In this document: positions 1 through 12,100 of the stretch, piece after piece
Layout of the letters: every line of letters begins with the position of its first letter
Numbering within the stretch: position 1 is the stretch's first letter
Assembly: GCA_014529385.2 (NCBI GenBank)
Contig: CM043942.1
Coordinates: forward strand, 58,959,684 to 59,023,683
Direction: 5' to 3'
DNA: 64,000 nt
Origin: Adiantum capillus-veneris
Taxonomy: Eukaryota > Streptophyta > Polypodiopsida > Polypodiales > Pteridaceae
Notes under the pieces: generated by a model
The model's input: only the letters and a program-made list of their open reading frames with translations
What the model was told of the DNA's origin: nothing
Databases searched by the model: none
Program-made: the position numbers and the translations under genes

Positions 1-537
1 AGCACCCTGTGGCCTTAGGGCCATAGGGTTTCTAGCCATTACAAAGTGTATCATGTGGCCTTGGGACATAGGGTTCTAGCTTACACAAAGAGAACCCTGT
101 GGCTTCAAGGCCATAGAGTTTCTAGGGCCATATGGTGTTCTTTGTGGTGGTTAGTAACCACCAAAAGAACCCTATGACCTTAGGGCCATAGGGTCTCTAG
201 CCATCACAAAGAGCACACTATGGCCTTAGGGCCATAGGGTTTCTAGGTTACACAAAGAGATCTCTATGGCCTTAAGACCATAGGGTTTCTATCTTACACA
301 AAGAGCTCCCTATGGCCGTAGGGCCATAGGGTTACTAGCTATTACAAAAAGCATCGTCTGGCTTTAGGGGCATAGGGTTTTTAGAAGTCACAAAGAGCAC
401 CCTATCTCCTTAGAGCCATAGGGTTCTCTTTATGATGGCTAGAAAACCTATGGCTCTAAGGCCACAATAGCACAAAGAGGTCACTAACGACCACAAAGAA
501 CACCCTATGGCCTTAGATCATCCTTTAGTGTTAACGT
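1..537. repeat. Satellite array with hairpin core (left flank of G1)
   Basis: Degenerate tandem units of roughly 50-65 bp contain 'gccatagggtttctagc', 'cacaaagagcaccc' and 'tatggccttagg'. The core is a near-palindrome, CCCTATGGCC, a TTAG loop and GGCCATAGGG. Units occur in both orientations; at 137-170 two opposite units meet in a larger inverted repeat centred on GGTGGTTAGTAACCACC. The same family resumes at 48,281, so this block is the left half of an array split by the G1 insertion. No coding signal. Confidence 0.85.
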
Positions 538-1764
538 TGTCAGGAATTTTTTGGATAAGCATGAAGTCACTAAATCATGCCAAAAAGCTTGCCTACTAGC
601 TTCATGTATATATGTGTACATAGACTTGCAAATTTTAGAAGTGGCCTATTTAAAATTCATGTACAAGGATGTGATTTTTCCAAGCTTGAATGCTGATGTT
701 TTGGGTTGTTTTAGACTCCAAAATATGGTTTTTAATAAGTAATTATAGCCATGCTTTATAGCTTGTGAATTGGACTTGTATATCATGAGTTATCAGCATC
801 CGAAGCGGGCGGTCTCAACTAAGAAGGTGATTGTAGGTGCATGCAAGAAGGGAAACTAGGCCAACTTGGGGGTCTAAGATTAGAAATTCTGAAGTTTTAT
901 ATTTCTGGAGATAGCTGAGGTGATGGGCTTCGAGTCGTGTTATGGTGCGTCATTCGGTGACCGGAGGAGCAAGGTATGCCTCAAGGAAAATTGTCCGAGA
1001 AGTCCTCTCATGCTTCGGGAGAAGCTGGGAATTTTTGGGGAAGTTGGGGAGGTGGGAGGATGGTGCAAATGGCAATGGAGTAACCCCACATGGGGGGGAG
1101 CGAGTGGAATTGGAGGGTATAAGGGGGGAGTGGGTACCCCCTAAGGTTGTATCAAAGGGGCTAATGGAGCTTCCTTGCCTTGCTTGTGGGGGCTCGTCGG
1201 TGTTGGGGAAGAGAGGGGGCACCCATTGTGAGTTCACACTACTTGGACAGATGCCTTGCCACTTTTTTGGTCCCCGGACACTTGCCCCCACTCCATTCCT
1301 ATGGTCAGGGACAACTCATTTTTCATTGAAAAATGCCAAAATCGGACCAATTAAAAGGTGCCCAAGGAAAGAACCATGTCAGCTAAGAGGAGAGAGAAAA
1401 TCACTTGGGATAAGAGAGAAAAAAAATACCTTTTTAATAGCTGAAATTCTTTGCACACCCTTTTTCCTAACAGAGACTATCTTTTTTGGAGCTTTTGAGA
1501 GATACCCCAACTTCAAAAGCTTGTAACTCTCTTGTTTGTTGTCAGAATCAAGCATATGGATACTCTATGGAGGTATACACGACACGAGATTCATATTTAT
1601 GGTCTTGGTTTTCATCTAGTTTAATCATGGTTTGGGTTAGAGCTGTTTCCCGCCCGACTTTACGGGTGTTCAACATAGGTGTTTTTCGCAGCTTTATGGC
1701 GTTTCCTTCCGATGGTGTGGAGTATGCAAGGCTATAAAGGTTCTCCTTTTCCTTCTTGTTTGCA
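538..1764 (+). repeat. G1 5' LTR
   Basis: This segment aligns with 45,959-48,280 once the 1,048-bp foldback at 46,816-47,863 is removed, giving LTRs of about 1.23 and 1.27 kb. Shared landmarks include 'actaaatcatgccaaaaagc', 'gtgatgggcttcgag' and 'tttatggtgtttccttccga'. I set the end at 'cttgtttgca' because the two copies diverge there, one into satellite and one into the element leader. The first 20 bases are poorly matched, so the start is approximate. ORFs reported within it are not conserved as proteins between the two copies. Confidence 0.7.
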
Positions 1765-2060
1765 TGCTAGAATTGTTTTGGTTCCCACACTGATGAGCAA
1801 GTGCTCCTATGCTCCAATTCCTGTGAAATATGTCTATTCTGCAGACAGTGAATGTAAAAGGGATGTGGGTCCTTATGGACAACCGCCTATGTATGTGCAA
1901 ATTGTGGACAACACTTGAGGCGGTCGTATAACTGGATTGCATCCTTTGGAGGGTTCTGCGGTTTTGTGAAGACAAGCACTGGGGGCTGAGCTACCCAGTG
2001 TGAGGTTGATTAGGTACTAGAGAGATCCATGGACATCCCTTGATCTTTTGACATCATATG
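1765..2060 (+). other. G1 untranslated leader
   Basis: Sequence between the 5' LTR and gag. TGGTTCCCACACTG at 1,779 could be a primer-binding site, but it lies 14 bases from the inferred LTR end and I cannot assign a tRNA. At about 1,971-1,994, CACTGGG and CCCAGTG can form a 7-bp stem. No gene seen. Confidence 0.4.
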
Positions 2061-2716
2061 TAAGTGTTTTTGTGGGAATCAAACATGGAAAATGAGTTCC
2101 CATAGTTTCATGGACTGCCTAATGGAAATGCACAGATGTTTATTGAAAAGTTGTAAGTCAATTGCTTACTACGCAATATACTAGACCAAACTATATTGTT
2201 GCGGCTGCTGCAATATAGTTTGCAGGATGAGGTAAAATTTTGTTACACAATTTTGAGGAGTTGATGAAAGCATAAAATCCATGTTTTTGTGGCAATCAAA
2301 CATGGCACATGATTTCCCATAGTTTCATGGATTGCCTAATAAAAATGCACAGACGTTTATTGAAAAGTTGGAAGTTGATTGCTTATTGCGCAATATACTA
2401 GACCAAACTATATTGTTGCAGCTGGTGCAATATAGTTTGCAGGATGAGACAAAAGTTTTTCTACACAATTTTGGGGAGTTGATGCAAGCACAAAATCCAT
2501 GTTTTTGTGGCAATCAAACATGGCAGACAAGTTCACACAGTTTCATGGATTGCCTATTGAAAATGCACAGACGTTTATTGAAAAGTTGGAAGTCAATTGA
2601 TTACTGTGCAATATACTAGACCAAACTATATTGTTGTGGCTGCTGCAATATAGTTTACAGGATGAGGCAAAAGTTTGGTTACACAATTTTAAGGAGTTGA
2701 TGCAAGCACAAAATCC
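2061..2716 (+). repeat. Three tandem ~218-bp copies within G1 gag
   Basis: Units start near 2,061, 2,279 and 2,497, each opening with a variant of 'ccatgtttttgtggcaatc' and ending 'gcaagcacaaaatcc'. Each encodes the same Gag segment ('ENAQTFIEKLEV', 'LDQTILL', 'QYSLQDE') with different point changes and frame breaks, so the triplication is old. The second and third copies also contain the inverted pair 'ccatgtttttg'/'caaacatgg' at their joins. Confidence 0.85.
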
Positions 2717-3518
2717 GGAGTGGTTTTGGACTACAACCCTGTGAAGCAAGCTTTCCTGGCACAATACCGATCCATCAAAGTACCTGCTGACGAAGTTTGG
2801 CATAAAATTTTGGGGTACAATCAGAGGGCTAATCAAAGTGTTGATGATTTTCTCATGCATTTCACCCGTTTATGGCATAAATGGGCCCGGGCTTTGGGAA
2901 ACGAGATCCCTCCATCCATGTTAAAGAAGGACCGTTTTGTGGAAAACTTAAAAGAGAAAGTTTGAAGTTCAAGGTTGAGCTAAAAAGGTCCGCCACCATC
3001 GAGGAGGTAGTCGCCATTGCCAGAGGGAAAGAATGTAAAGCTCAAAGGCTTAATGAATACGGTCAAGCGGTCCCTCAGCAAAATAATGGTAGCCAAAAGG
3101 AGGAGAATCAGGCAAAAGCTGGAGACCAACTTGTTCAAAGGGCTGATAATACCGAACATTTGCAACGAAATATGCAAGACATGATGACCATGATGAAGGA
3201 ATTAAAACTTAGTGTTCTTGGTGGTGGAGGTGGTTGTGGTCGTGGACATGGTAGAGAGATGGCTCAGGCATGTGAAGCTCATCCTAATCCTAATGCGATT
3301 CATCGACAAGGTGGTTTTGAGCCGCAGAGGAGGTTATTCCTACTTGTTATAATTGCACTTATTGTCCAAAGCCAACAAGGATGGGAGGGGATATTTTTCC
3401 ACTTCCTCAGTAGATTCCTAATAGAACTAATGATTATGCATTGGATATACGGGGAGATCAAGGCACTGGACAGGAAAATCAAGCCTCAACCTCTGGTGGT
3501 CACGTGGGTATTGTGCGG
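2061..3518 (+). pseudogene. G1 gag (broken, with internal triplication)
   Basis: Remnant of the structural Gag gene of a Ty3-gypsy element, which in a working copy forms the cytoplasmic particle. The clearest stretch is at about 2,700-3,060, with motifs such as 'VLDYNPVKQAFLAQYRSI', 'NQSVDDFLMHFTRLW' and 'KDRFVENLKEKV', the usual retrotransposon Gag core layout. Upstream lie three copies of the Gag N-terminal segment 'ENAQTFIEKLEV'. Around 3,335 'CYNCTYCPKP' looks like the start of a CCHC zinc knuckle whose second half is lost. The frame shifts near 2,960 and the gene is cut by the G2 insertion at 3,519; the reading continues at 17,198. Confidence 0.75.
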
Positions 3519-4544
3519 TGTCGTGCCATGGCAGATTCATAATGTGAAATTAAAATATCTACCTCACTCTTAATTTTTATGATGTGTGGGACCAAATGGT
3601 ATAATGTACATAGTGTGATATATGCGAAAATGAATGCCACGGTTGCAGTCGTGTACATACCTTGCCGGGCGGACGAGGCCCTACACGTGGCACCATAGAA
3701 TGCTTTTTCACATAAATATATGCCTAATTTTCTTTGGAAATGTACAAATGTCAAGTTTTTCGATCTGGCACGCTCGTTTTGCCTAAAAAGTTCAATGCGG
3801 GCAATCTCGACCAAAAATAGCAGGTTTCGTGCGCTGGTGGGAAAGACGTGTCCAAAGTGCTTACCAAGTGGGAAAATGAGGTTCAACATAAAATTTGAGC
3901 CCAATGGGATTTTTCTGCAATTTTAGGCATTTTTCCCAGCTCGTTTGGGCTTTTTACGGCCAAAAAGTGACATTTTTGGGCTAAAAATGGTCAAAAATAG
4001 CCTAAAAAATACTCAAAATAGCTTAAAATGCCACATCAATGATGCTAGCGTGGTTGCTCAAGTTTTGTGGAAAGTTTTAGAGCCAAGAATGAGCTCATTT
4101 GGGCATATGAGCAAGGGGATACAATCATTCCTTTACAGGGTGCTAGTGCAGTCCCGTGCTGGTTTCACTATATGGTTGAGGCTGTGAGGCCTCCAATTAG
4201 GGTTTCCCCTCCTCAAATAACTACTTGGGCTTCTCCAATGAAGTATTGAAGCTTCCATGAAATGGTCACGACAAAGAATTGAAGCATAAATTTAGGGTTT
4301 TTAACAGGTCGAATGAGCACTGCATCTGTGCAATTGGGAGCGGGGCTACACCTAATCTTCACACACACAAGAGTTTTGAGTTAGTATTGGTTCTTTTTAA
4401 AAGTGGAGCTTTTATGGCTGGATTTTATTTCTTTTTTAGTGTGTTTTTGCCTTCAAATCGTCTATGCCTTGCTTGATTTTGCTACGAATCCTCACAGTCA
4501 GAGGCCCGACGCTTTCCTAGTCGCACTGCGCACTTCTTGACACA
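3519..4544 (+). repeat. G2 5' LTR
   Basis: Starts TGTCGTGCCATGG and ends near 'cttgacaca'. It matches 16,166-17,197 along its length with scattered substitutions, for example 'ctgcgcacttc' against 'ctgtgcacttc'. The LTR pair is visibly more diverged than those of N or the copia element. Short ORFs inside it are LTR sequence, not genes. Confidence 0.85.
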
Positions 4545-4548
4545 TTTT

Positions 4549-4563
4549 TGGTGAACCCGATGC
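4549..4563 (+). promoter_or_regulatory. G2 primer-binding site
   Basis: TGGTGAACCCGATGC lies four bases after the LTR end and begins with the TGG expected to pair with a tRNA 3' CCA. The identical 15-mer is the PBS of element M. I cannot name the tRNA with certainty. Confidence 0.7.
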
Positions 4564-4626
4564 GAAGTAGGCTAGGGTGAGGGTTCAAAATCTTCATTGA
4601 AGGTCTCAAATCAAATCTTTAAAGCT

Positions 4627-7023
4627 ATGGAGCAACAAGAGCAACAGGGGGTTCGGTTTGATCCAGTCTGAATGCAAATGTTTCAAGATTTTGCAGTGTT
4701 TATGCAGCAGCAGCAACAAGCTGCAGAAAGAAGGGAGCTTTCTTCAACCAAAGCGCTTCAATCTGTGGTGAATAAATTGGACCAATTTAAAGGTAAAGAT
4801 GTAACAAAGTATCTTTGTGGGTATGTAAAGGAGATGGAGCTTCATCGAGTGCCCGAAGCAGAGATGGTGCAAAGTTTTGAACTTGCTCTGGTTCCCGAGA
4901 TCAGAGAGCATGTAAGGGGAATTAGAAATGAGCATGGGGCAACTTGGGAAGCATTCAAATTAGCCTTGAAGTAAGAGTATTTCATGGAGGACTCCAAAAG
5001 GGTAACAAAGAGGACTTTCTTAAAGTGGGTAGTTCGGCCAAAATACGGGCTCTCGCCTACCGAATTGCTAAGGGAATTCGAATGCCGTTATGATCAAATT
5101 TGAAGAACTAAAAAGGCTACTCTAAACTTGGAGAAGACAGAGCTCTTTTTGCAAGCCGCAGGCAAAGATATTCAAGAGAAGTAAGAGCTACTACTTGAGT
5201 ATAAGGATGCGGAATAGGGTTTGAAGACTGATTGGAATGAGGTCGAAGACGCCATTTCACTGCTAGCTAAGCGACAACGACGAAGAGACAAGATGATAGT
5301 CAACCCTACTCAATCCCGAAGTGTTCGTGAGAGTCCTATAAAGCTTGTGAATGTGGTTCCAAAGAGTGAAAAATCCATCCTGGATGATATTGTCAAAGGA
5401 ATGCAAGAGCTCAAGTTAAAGCTTACAAGGCTAGAAGAAAAGGCGCAACCATCACGTCAATCTACAGGGCATCGACCGCAAACCTGAGAAGGCTTTGTCA
5501 AGAGATGCATATGGTATGATAGTGCTGACCATGGAAGGAGGGATTGTGAAAGTTTTAAAGACGCTTTGACAAAGGAGCTCGTTTTCTTTAAAGATGGAAA
5601 AATTCACTTAAGTGAAACAGGTAAGCTCTTGGGAACGAACTTTGGCAAGGGCGGGATGAAGAAACTAGTTGAGGACATGGCTACTAGCCATGCCATCTCA
5701 ATGTTGAGGCAGCCGCCTATGGGTTGAAGGTAGATCCTATTAAGAAAAAAGGATCAGTCAAGGTTGGAAGAAGAGGAATCTAATGGTATTGGAGAGCTAT
5801 GGCCATGTGCTATAGAGTCTGCTATGAAGGGTAAAATGACTACAGAGGTTTTACATGAAGCTGTAGATTGCATTCGGCTTGAAACAGGTTGGAATGACCC
5901 TGTGGACTCTTTGTGAGTGCATGCATATATTGCCAAATGTCAAGAAAATGAGGCCATTGTTGAAGATAAACGTAGGTGCGAGAATGGGGATGAAGGGCCT
6001 TCAAAGCGGGCAACAAGGAGTGGAGGTAGAAATGACACAATGCCTCCTAGATCACGTTCCCCGCAATAGATGTCTGTCCCTGAAGTGCCTATGCAAGAAG
6101 CCTCTAAAGAAAAGAAGAAGAATGCAACAAAATCCAAAACAAAGGGTCCGGCCTACAAAATCCAATCCGATATAGAGGCAGCAACAACGGATCTCAAAAA
6201 GCTTTTGGAAGAGAGGATTCTAAACAGTAAGGTGGAATTTACCTTGGGCGAGGTCCTTGGTATAGCAAAGCGAGAATTCCATGAAGAAATAATTGATATC
6301 ATAAAGAGAAATCGACAGTCTCTTACTAAATCTATCCATGTACAGGGTGAAGAAGAGACTTTAAATGCACAGGGTGTACAGGTCTATGGCGAGCAAGGTG
6401 AAGAAACTATTGTTGGATGCTACAAGTCCAGGGGAGGAGTAAAACATGTTCGCTTCTTGGATGATGAAGATGAAGTTGAGACCACTCACAGGAGCTACCA
6501 CTTGAAGAGTCACTGGGCAAGAGCAACTACTGAGACCCTGGTAAAAGTGGGAGACTTGGAACAGCCATACATTGCGTTGATAGATCATGGGTCAGAAATT
6601 AGCCTCATGTCAAAGAATCTTTATCAAAAAGGAAAATGGCCAATTGATATAAATCATGGATGGATGATTCGTGCAGCAAACAACTCATCAGGGGAGCTGT
6701 ATGGAGCTTGTCCAAATGTAAAGGTGACTATTGGGGATGTGAAAGATGACCAAAATTTCTTTGTACAAGAGATGTCTACATACCCTCTTATCCTTCGGCA
6801 GTCATACATCACTTCTACTCACATGGAAACCACGAGGATGGATGATGGGTCAACTTATGCAAGAATAAGGAGTAGGGATGGAAAGCGTGCAATACAATTC
6901 CTTACTGTCTGTGTAGACCATGAAAGGAACCGTGAAAGTCTTAGAGAGAAAACCTTGCCAAAGACCAACAAAGAGTTCAAGGACTATAGGGATATGAGGG
7001 GTTTTGGCCATGTACCATTGTAG
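4627..7023 (+). pseudogene. G2 gag-protease, one frame with several stops
   Basis: The frame opens at ATG 4,627 about 60 bases after the PBS and stays open, apart from stop codons, to 7,023. The N-terminal part is Gag-like, with a Gln-rich run near 4,700. Near 5,510 is a zinc-knuckle-like 'CIWYDSADHGRRDC', with Asp in place of the second Cys. An aspartic-protease-like domain follows at about 6,560-6,830, with catalytic motif 'LIDHGS' (usually D-S/T-G) and 'YPLILRQSYI' as the flap-end region. In-frame stops include 4,669, 4,972 and 5,485; most could arise from CAA, CGA, CAG or TGG by a single transition. Region 5,700-6,060 may also have a short frame slip. Confidence 0.75.
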
Positions 7024-7192
7024 AGCAGGATTGCAGTCGTACAAGAAGAGAAAGGTTCTCGCATGATGTATATGCAAAGGAAACATTTTCTACAGGTTTT
7101 GTAGGATTATCAGACTATGGATCTATTGCTTTTACAGAGTGTGATGACTTAAAGCGGGTGAACGTCAACATGTAAATAGTGTACAAAAAGGT

Positions 7193-8352
7193 TTGAAGAT
7201 GAATGGTTTGCTAGAAGATGATGAATGCATTGCAGGTGTGTTTGATGAGTGTTTGTTTGTGGATATTATGCAAGATTTGGACTCTTTAGTGGATTGCAAC
7301 CTGTGTATGGGAAGTGAGGTTGTGAAAGTATTCGCAATAGAAATGTACAAGGCCATTGAGGATTTAAAAAATGCTCAAAGTATTGATGTACGAGTGGAGA
7401 CTAAGTATAAGTCTATGGCAAAGAAAGTGAAACCAGTGGCATTACCTCTATTAAAAGACTGCACAAATAAGATGGAACAATCTGCTTTGCAACCTAGCCT
7501 TCGTGACCCAAGCAAGATTGGACAGAAGCTCACAAAGGATTCTTTGAAAGAGTTAAAGGTTGGTTGCGAGGATAGTTTGACAAAAGCTGAAAAGATATGC
7601 TTGCCAAACACGGAAAAGCTTTTGTATCTGAGCCTTATGAGATAGGGTGTGTTGATCCATCCATTGTTGCTCCTATGGTAATCTTCACTATCCCTCATGT
7701 ACCTTGGAACTTGACACCTATTCCTGTTCCAAAGGCTCAGTTGCCAAAACTCATTGAGTTGCTTAATGAAAAGATCAAGATGGGTATTTGGAGCCTTCTT
7801 GTGCTCCGTATTCAAACAGGTGGTTCACAGTTCCAAAGAAAAATGGTTCTTTACACTTTATTCAGGATATGCAACCTGTAAATAAGGTGACAATCAGAAA
7901 TGTGGGTATAGGGCCAATTATCGATGAGTTTGCAGGAAGGGCAATATATTCTATGGGAGATTTGTACTCAGGGTATGATCAGTTCCAACTAGCAATGGAA
8001 AGCAGGGACTTGACTACCATGAGGACACCCTTGGGTTTAGTAAAGATGTGCAGCTTACCTCAGGGGGCAACAAATTCAGTTGCACACATGATGAATGGTA
8101 TGAACAAAGTCCTACATGACTTCATACCGCAAACTACAATGCCTTTCCTTGATGAGGTGCCAATCAAAGGATGTGATGTAAGTGATAAATATGTGGCTCT
8201 AGACTCGAGGGGGTGCCGAAAGTATGTGGCAAACCATATCAATGATTGTGATAATATCTTGTCAAGGTTGGAAGAGGTGAACCTTACCTTGTCTAGCCAA
8301 AAGTCAGTGTTTGGTGTGAATGAAGTTCTTATTGTGGGACATATGTGCGGGC
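7193..8352 (+). pseudogene. G2 linker and N-terminal half of reverse transcriptase
   Basis: An acidic linker at 7,193-7,600 leads into RT from about 7,600. Visible RT motifs are 'WFTVPKKNGSLHFIQD', 'GDLYSGYDQFQLA', 'LPQGATNSVAHMM' and 'MPFLDEVPIKG'. The last is the catalytic loop, normally FLDD or YVDD; here the second Asp reads Glu, which should weaken or abolish polymerase activity. Frames change near 7,640 and 7,800. The copia element splits the domain after 'HMCGPY'; it resumes at 13,915. Confidence 0.8.
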
Positions 8353-8357
8353 CATAT

Positions 8358-9126
8358 TGTTAGGAAATAAGGCGTAGCTAAATAGATAATTGAGTAGATT
8401 AATTAATGGAGAGAGACAGATTTACATACACGAGATTATGGAGTAGAGAGAGAGAGAGAGAGTACACATGATATACGTGGTTCACCCAATGTGGGCTACG
8501 TCCACGGGAAAGCAGCCACTCAATGGCTTTAGTACTTCAAAACAAGAAGTAATTTACAAAGGGATTATACCCTTAATGGAGCTCCTGCCTTGCTTCACTC
8601 TCACCACCTCACACTCACCTTGTTGCATCAACTTCACACTATGAAATGTGTGTAGAAATGGCGTCCTTTTATAGGCCAAAAGGGTTGCTCTCTCTTATGA
8701 CAGACAGCCATGTGTAGCCGCCCTTGTGGGAATAAGTCCAAATCGGACCCTCCAATCCGCCCATGTGTGGCCGCCCTTGAGAAGACAAGTCCGCTTTTGA
8801 ATTCGGCCACCGGCCATTGAATTCGGCCATTGGCCACCGGCCATTGACTTCTGACCACCGGCCAACCGACCGGTTGTTTTCCGACCACTTTCCGACCGCC
8901 GTCCGGCCATAATATTCCGGCGAAAAGGAATATTCCGGTGAAAAAAAGTCTCGGGGGCCTCCGCCCCCGAGGCCTTTAAAGTTGCCCCTGATTCTTGTCC
9001 GTGAAAATTTTGGTTTCCGGTGAGTGATCCTTCACGCACGATGGCTTCTCCTCATAATGGGGGCCTTACAAATGTGCGCTTTTACCACAGAAAATTACAA
9101 GGGTAAATCAGGCTCCATACTTAACA
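8358..9126 (-). repeat. copia 3' LTR (left on plus strand)
   Basis: Bounded by TGTTAGG at 8,358 and 'cttaaca' at 9,126. It contains a short (AG)n, and GC-rich degenerate repeats of 'ggccaccggccattga' at about 8,810-8,870, where the two LTRs differ most. The adjoining 'atctcccacttgg' at 9,127 is the antisense polypurine tract. Confidence 0.93.
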
Positions 9127-9186
9127 ATCTCCCACTTGGAGACTGATCTCCAAACCAAACCTGTGACTGCTTTCCATTCTGGCTTC

Positions 9187-12100
9187 TTATCCTTGAATGC
9201 CGATTGAAGATGAGCAAAAGCTCAACTTCTCCTTGTTGACCACCTTTGTAAACATGTCTGCAGGATTTTCACTTGTATGCACCTTTCCTAGCTTTAGTTG
9301 TCCCTCTTCCAAAAGAGTGCGTATGAAGTGATATCTCACCTCAATGTGCTTTGTCCTTGAATGAAAGGCTGAGTTCTTCGCAAGATGGATAGCGCTTTGG
9401 CTATCACTGTACAAGACACAATTGTCTTGTTTGAATCCAAGCTCTTCTAAGAATCTGTGAAGCCACAGAATTTCTTTGCTTGCCTCCGTCATTGCTACAT
9501 ACTCTGCTTCCGTGGTAGAAAGTGAAACCACTTTCTGTAGCTTTGAAGCCCAGCTTACTGCTGTGCCTCCAACCGTGAACACATAGCCAGTAGTGCTCCT
9601 TCGAGTATCTTTGTCACCTGCCATATTTGCATCAGCATACCCTTCTAGAAAAATATCAGTTCCTCCAAAATACAAAGCATTTGTTGTTGTCCCTTTTAGA
9701 TACCTAAGTATTCACTTCACAGCTTGCCAATGCTCTTTACCTGGGTTGTCCATGAACCTACTCACAACTCCCACTGCATGTGCAATGTCTGGCCTTGTCC
9801 AGACCATAGCATACATTAGAGAACCTACCGCTGCAGCATATGGAACTTTAGACATATAGGCTATCTCCTCTTGTGTCTTTGGACACATATCCTTCGTTAG
9901 TTTAAAATGACCAGCCAAAGGTGTAGAAACTCGTTTTGCATTTTGCATTGCAAACCTTTCTAGTACCTTCTTGATGTAATCTTCTTGAGATAGCTTTATT
10001 GTCTTCTTCGTCCTGTCCCTTGATATTTTCATACCAAGTATCCTCTTTGCAGCACCTAAATCTTTCATTGAAAAAGATTTGGACAGCTCCTCTTTTAGGC
10101 TTTTGATGTCCTGCATGTTAGCACTTGCAATCAACATGTCATCAACATACAACATTAGGATGATGAATTTCCCATCTCCCAAATTCTTCGTGTAGACGCA
10201 GTGATCCGAGTTGCATCTTGTGAATCCATGATCTAGCATCCATCGATCAAACTTCAAGTACCATTGTCTTGATGCTTGCTTTAAACCATACAAGCTCTTC
10301 TTTAATCTGCAAACCATTTTCTCCTTACCTTTTACTTCATACCCCTTTGGTTGAAGCATGTAGATTTCCTCCTCTAAGTCACCGTGAGGGAATGCCGTAT
10401 TTACATCCATTTGCTCGAGATTTAGATCATGAGCAGCCACAAGGCTTAAGACAAGCCTAATTGAGTTCATTTTTACAACAGGAGAAAATATTTCATTGAA
10501 GTCAATACCTTTCTTTTGAGAAAAACCTTTTACCACAAGCCTAGACTTGTACCTTTTCTTCCCACCTTCTTCTTCCTTTAGCTTGTACACCCATTTGTTT
10601 TGAAGTGCCCGCTTACCTTTACGCAACTCAACCAACTCCCATGTTTGGTTGCGATGTAGTGACTCCATCTCCACTTGCATGCTCTTCGTCCATTCTTCTT
10701 TGGATTCATGTTGCATAGCTTCTTCATATGATTCCGGCTCTCCAGAATCTGAGATCAAGAGATGGTTGAAGGAAGGAACAAACCTTTCTGGAGGTCTACT
10801 TGCTCTTGTAGATCTTCAGGGAATAGGTTGAGGCTCCTCATTTGGTTGACGTTGTTGCACATTGTCACCGTTTGCAGTCCTTGAGTCTTCACCGTCCTCA
10901 AGCTCCATGTACTCATCACCTGTTTCTTTTGTTTGTTTTCTTTCCAAGTAATCTTTGTACATATTTTCTTCGTTAAAAATTACATCCCTACTCCTTAAGA
11001 TTTTACCATCTTCAGGATTCCATAGGCAATACCCAAAGTCTCCTTCTCCATAGCCAATGAAGAAAAACTTTTTGGACTTTGCATCTAACTTTGATCTTAG
11101 GCTTCTATCTATGTGCATGAAAGCCTCACACCCAAACACTTTGAGAAATGCATAATTCACCGGTTTACCTGTCCATGCCTCTTCTGGAACTCCCCCATCC
11201 AATGCCGTTGAGGGTGACCGATTGATTAAGTACACAGACGTACTTACAGCTTCTGCCCAAATCTCAAGCGATAGGCCTACATGTAGCCGCATGCTTCGTG
11301 CTCGTTCCATGATTGTCCTGTTCATCCTTTCCGAAATCCCATTTTGTTGAGGTGTCCTTGGGGTTGTCCTTTGCCTCTGAATGCCATTGCAAGCACAAAA
11401 GCTTTCAAAAGCTTGGCTGCAATATTCGCCTCCATTGTCGGATCTGAGGCATTTAACCTTGGTACCTGTTTCATTCTCCACAAAGGCTTTCCACCTTTGA
11501 AATATGAAAAATACATCGGATTTATTCTTCATGACATAAACCCATGTTTTTCTAGTCGCATCGTCTATGAATGTTACATAGTACAATGAGCCACCAAGTG
11601 ATGGTGTACTTGTAGGACCCCAAACATCAGAATGAACCAACTCAAGTTTTTTATTTTTTCTTTCATTTCCTGATTTTTGAAATTTTACCCTCTTTTGTTT
11701 ACCATAAACACAATCTTCACAGAACTCTAAGTCCACTTCTTTCAAACCTGGTAGAAGCTTCTTTGTTTGAAGGATTTGCATTCCTTTGGCACTCATATGC
11801 CCAAGTCGGTAGTGCCACATCGCACTGTCAACTTCTGTAGTTGCTGCACAAGCTGAAGGTTGCGTGTTAACAGTACACAAGTAAAGTGTACCGACTTTTT
11901 CACCCTTGGCAATCACCAAAGATCCCTTTGAGATCTTCCACCGTTTGTTTCCGAATGCAATGTTGTGACCTTCATCGTCCAATTGTCCTGTAGAGATCAA
12001 ATTTTTGCGAAGAGAAGGAACATGCCTAACATCTTTAAGCTTCCATTCATTTCCGTTAGCAGTTTTGACAGAAACTGTACCTTTTCCGACAATCTCACAA

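Noticed and set aside
942-1526. 194-aa ORF in the G1 5' LTR
   Set aside because: The matching region of the 3' LTR (46,363-46,790 onward) does not keep the frame and contains a foldback insertion.
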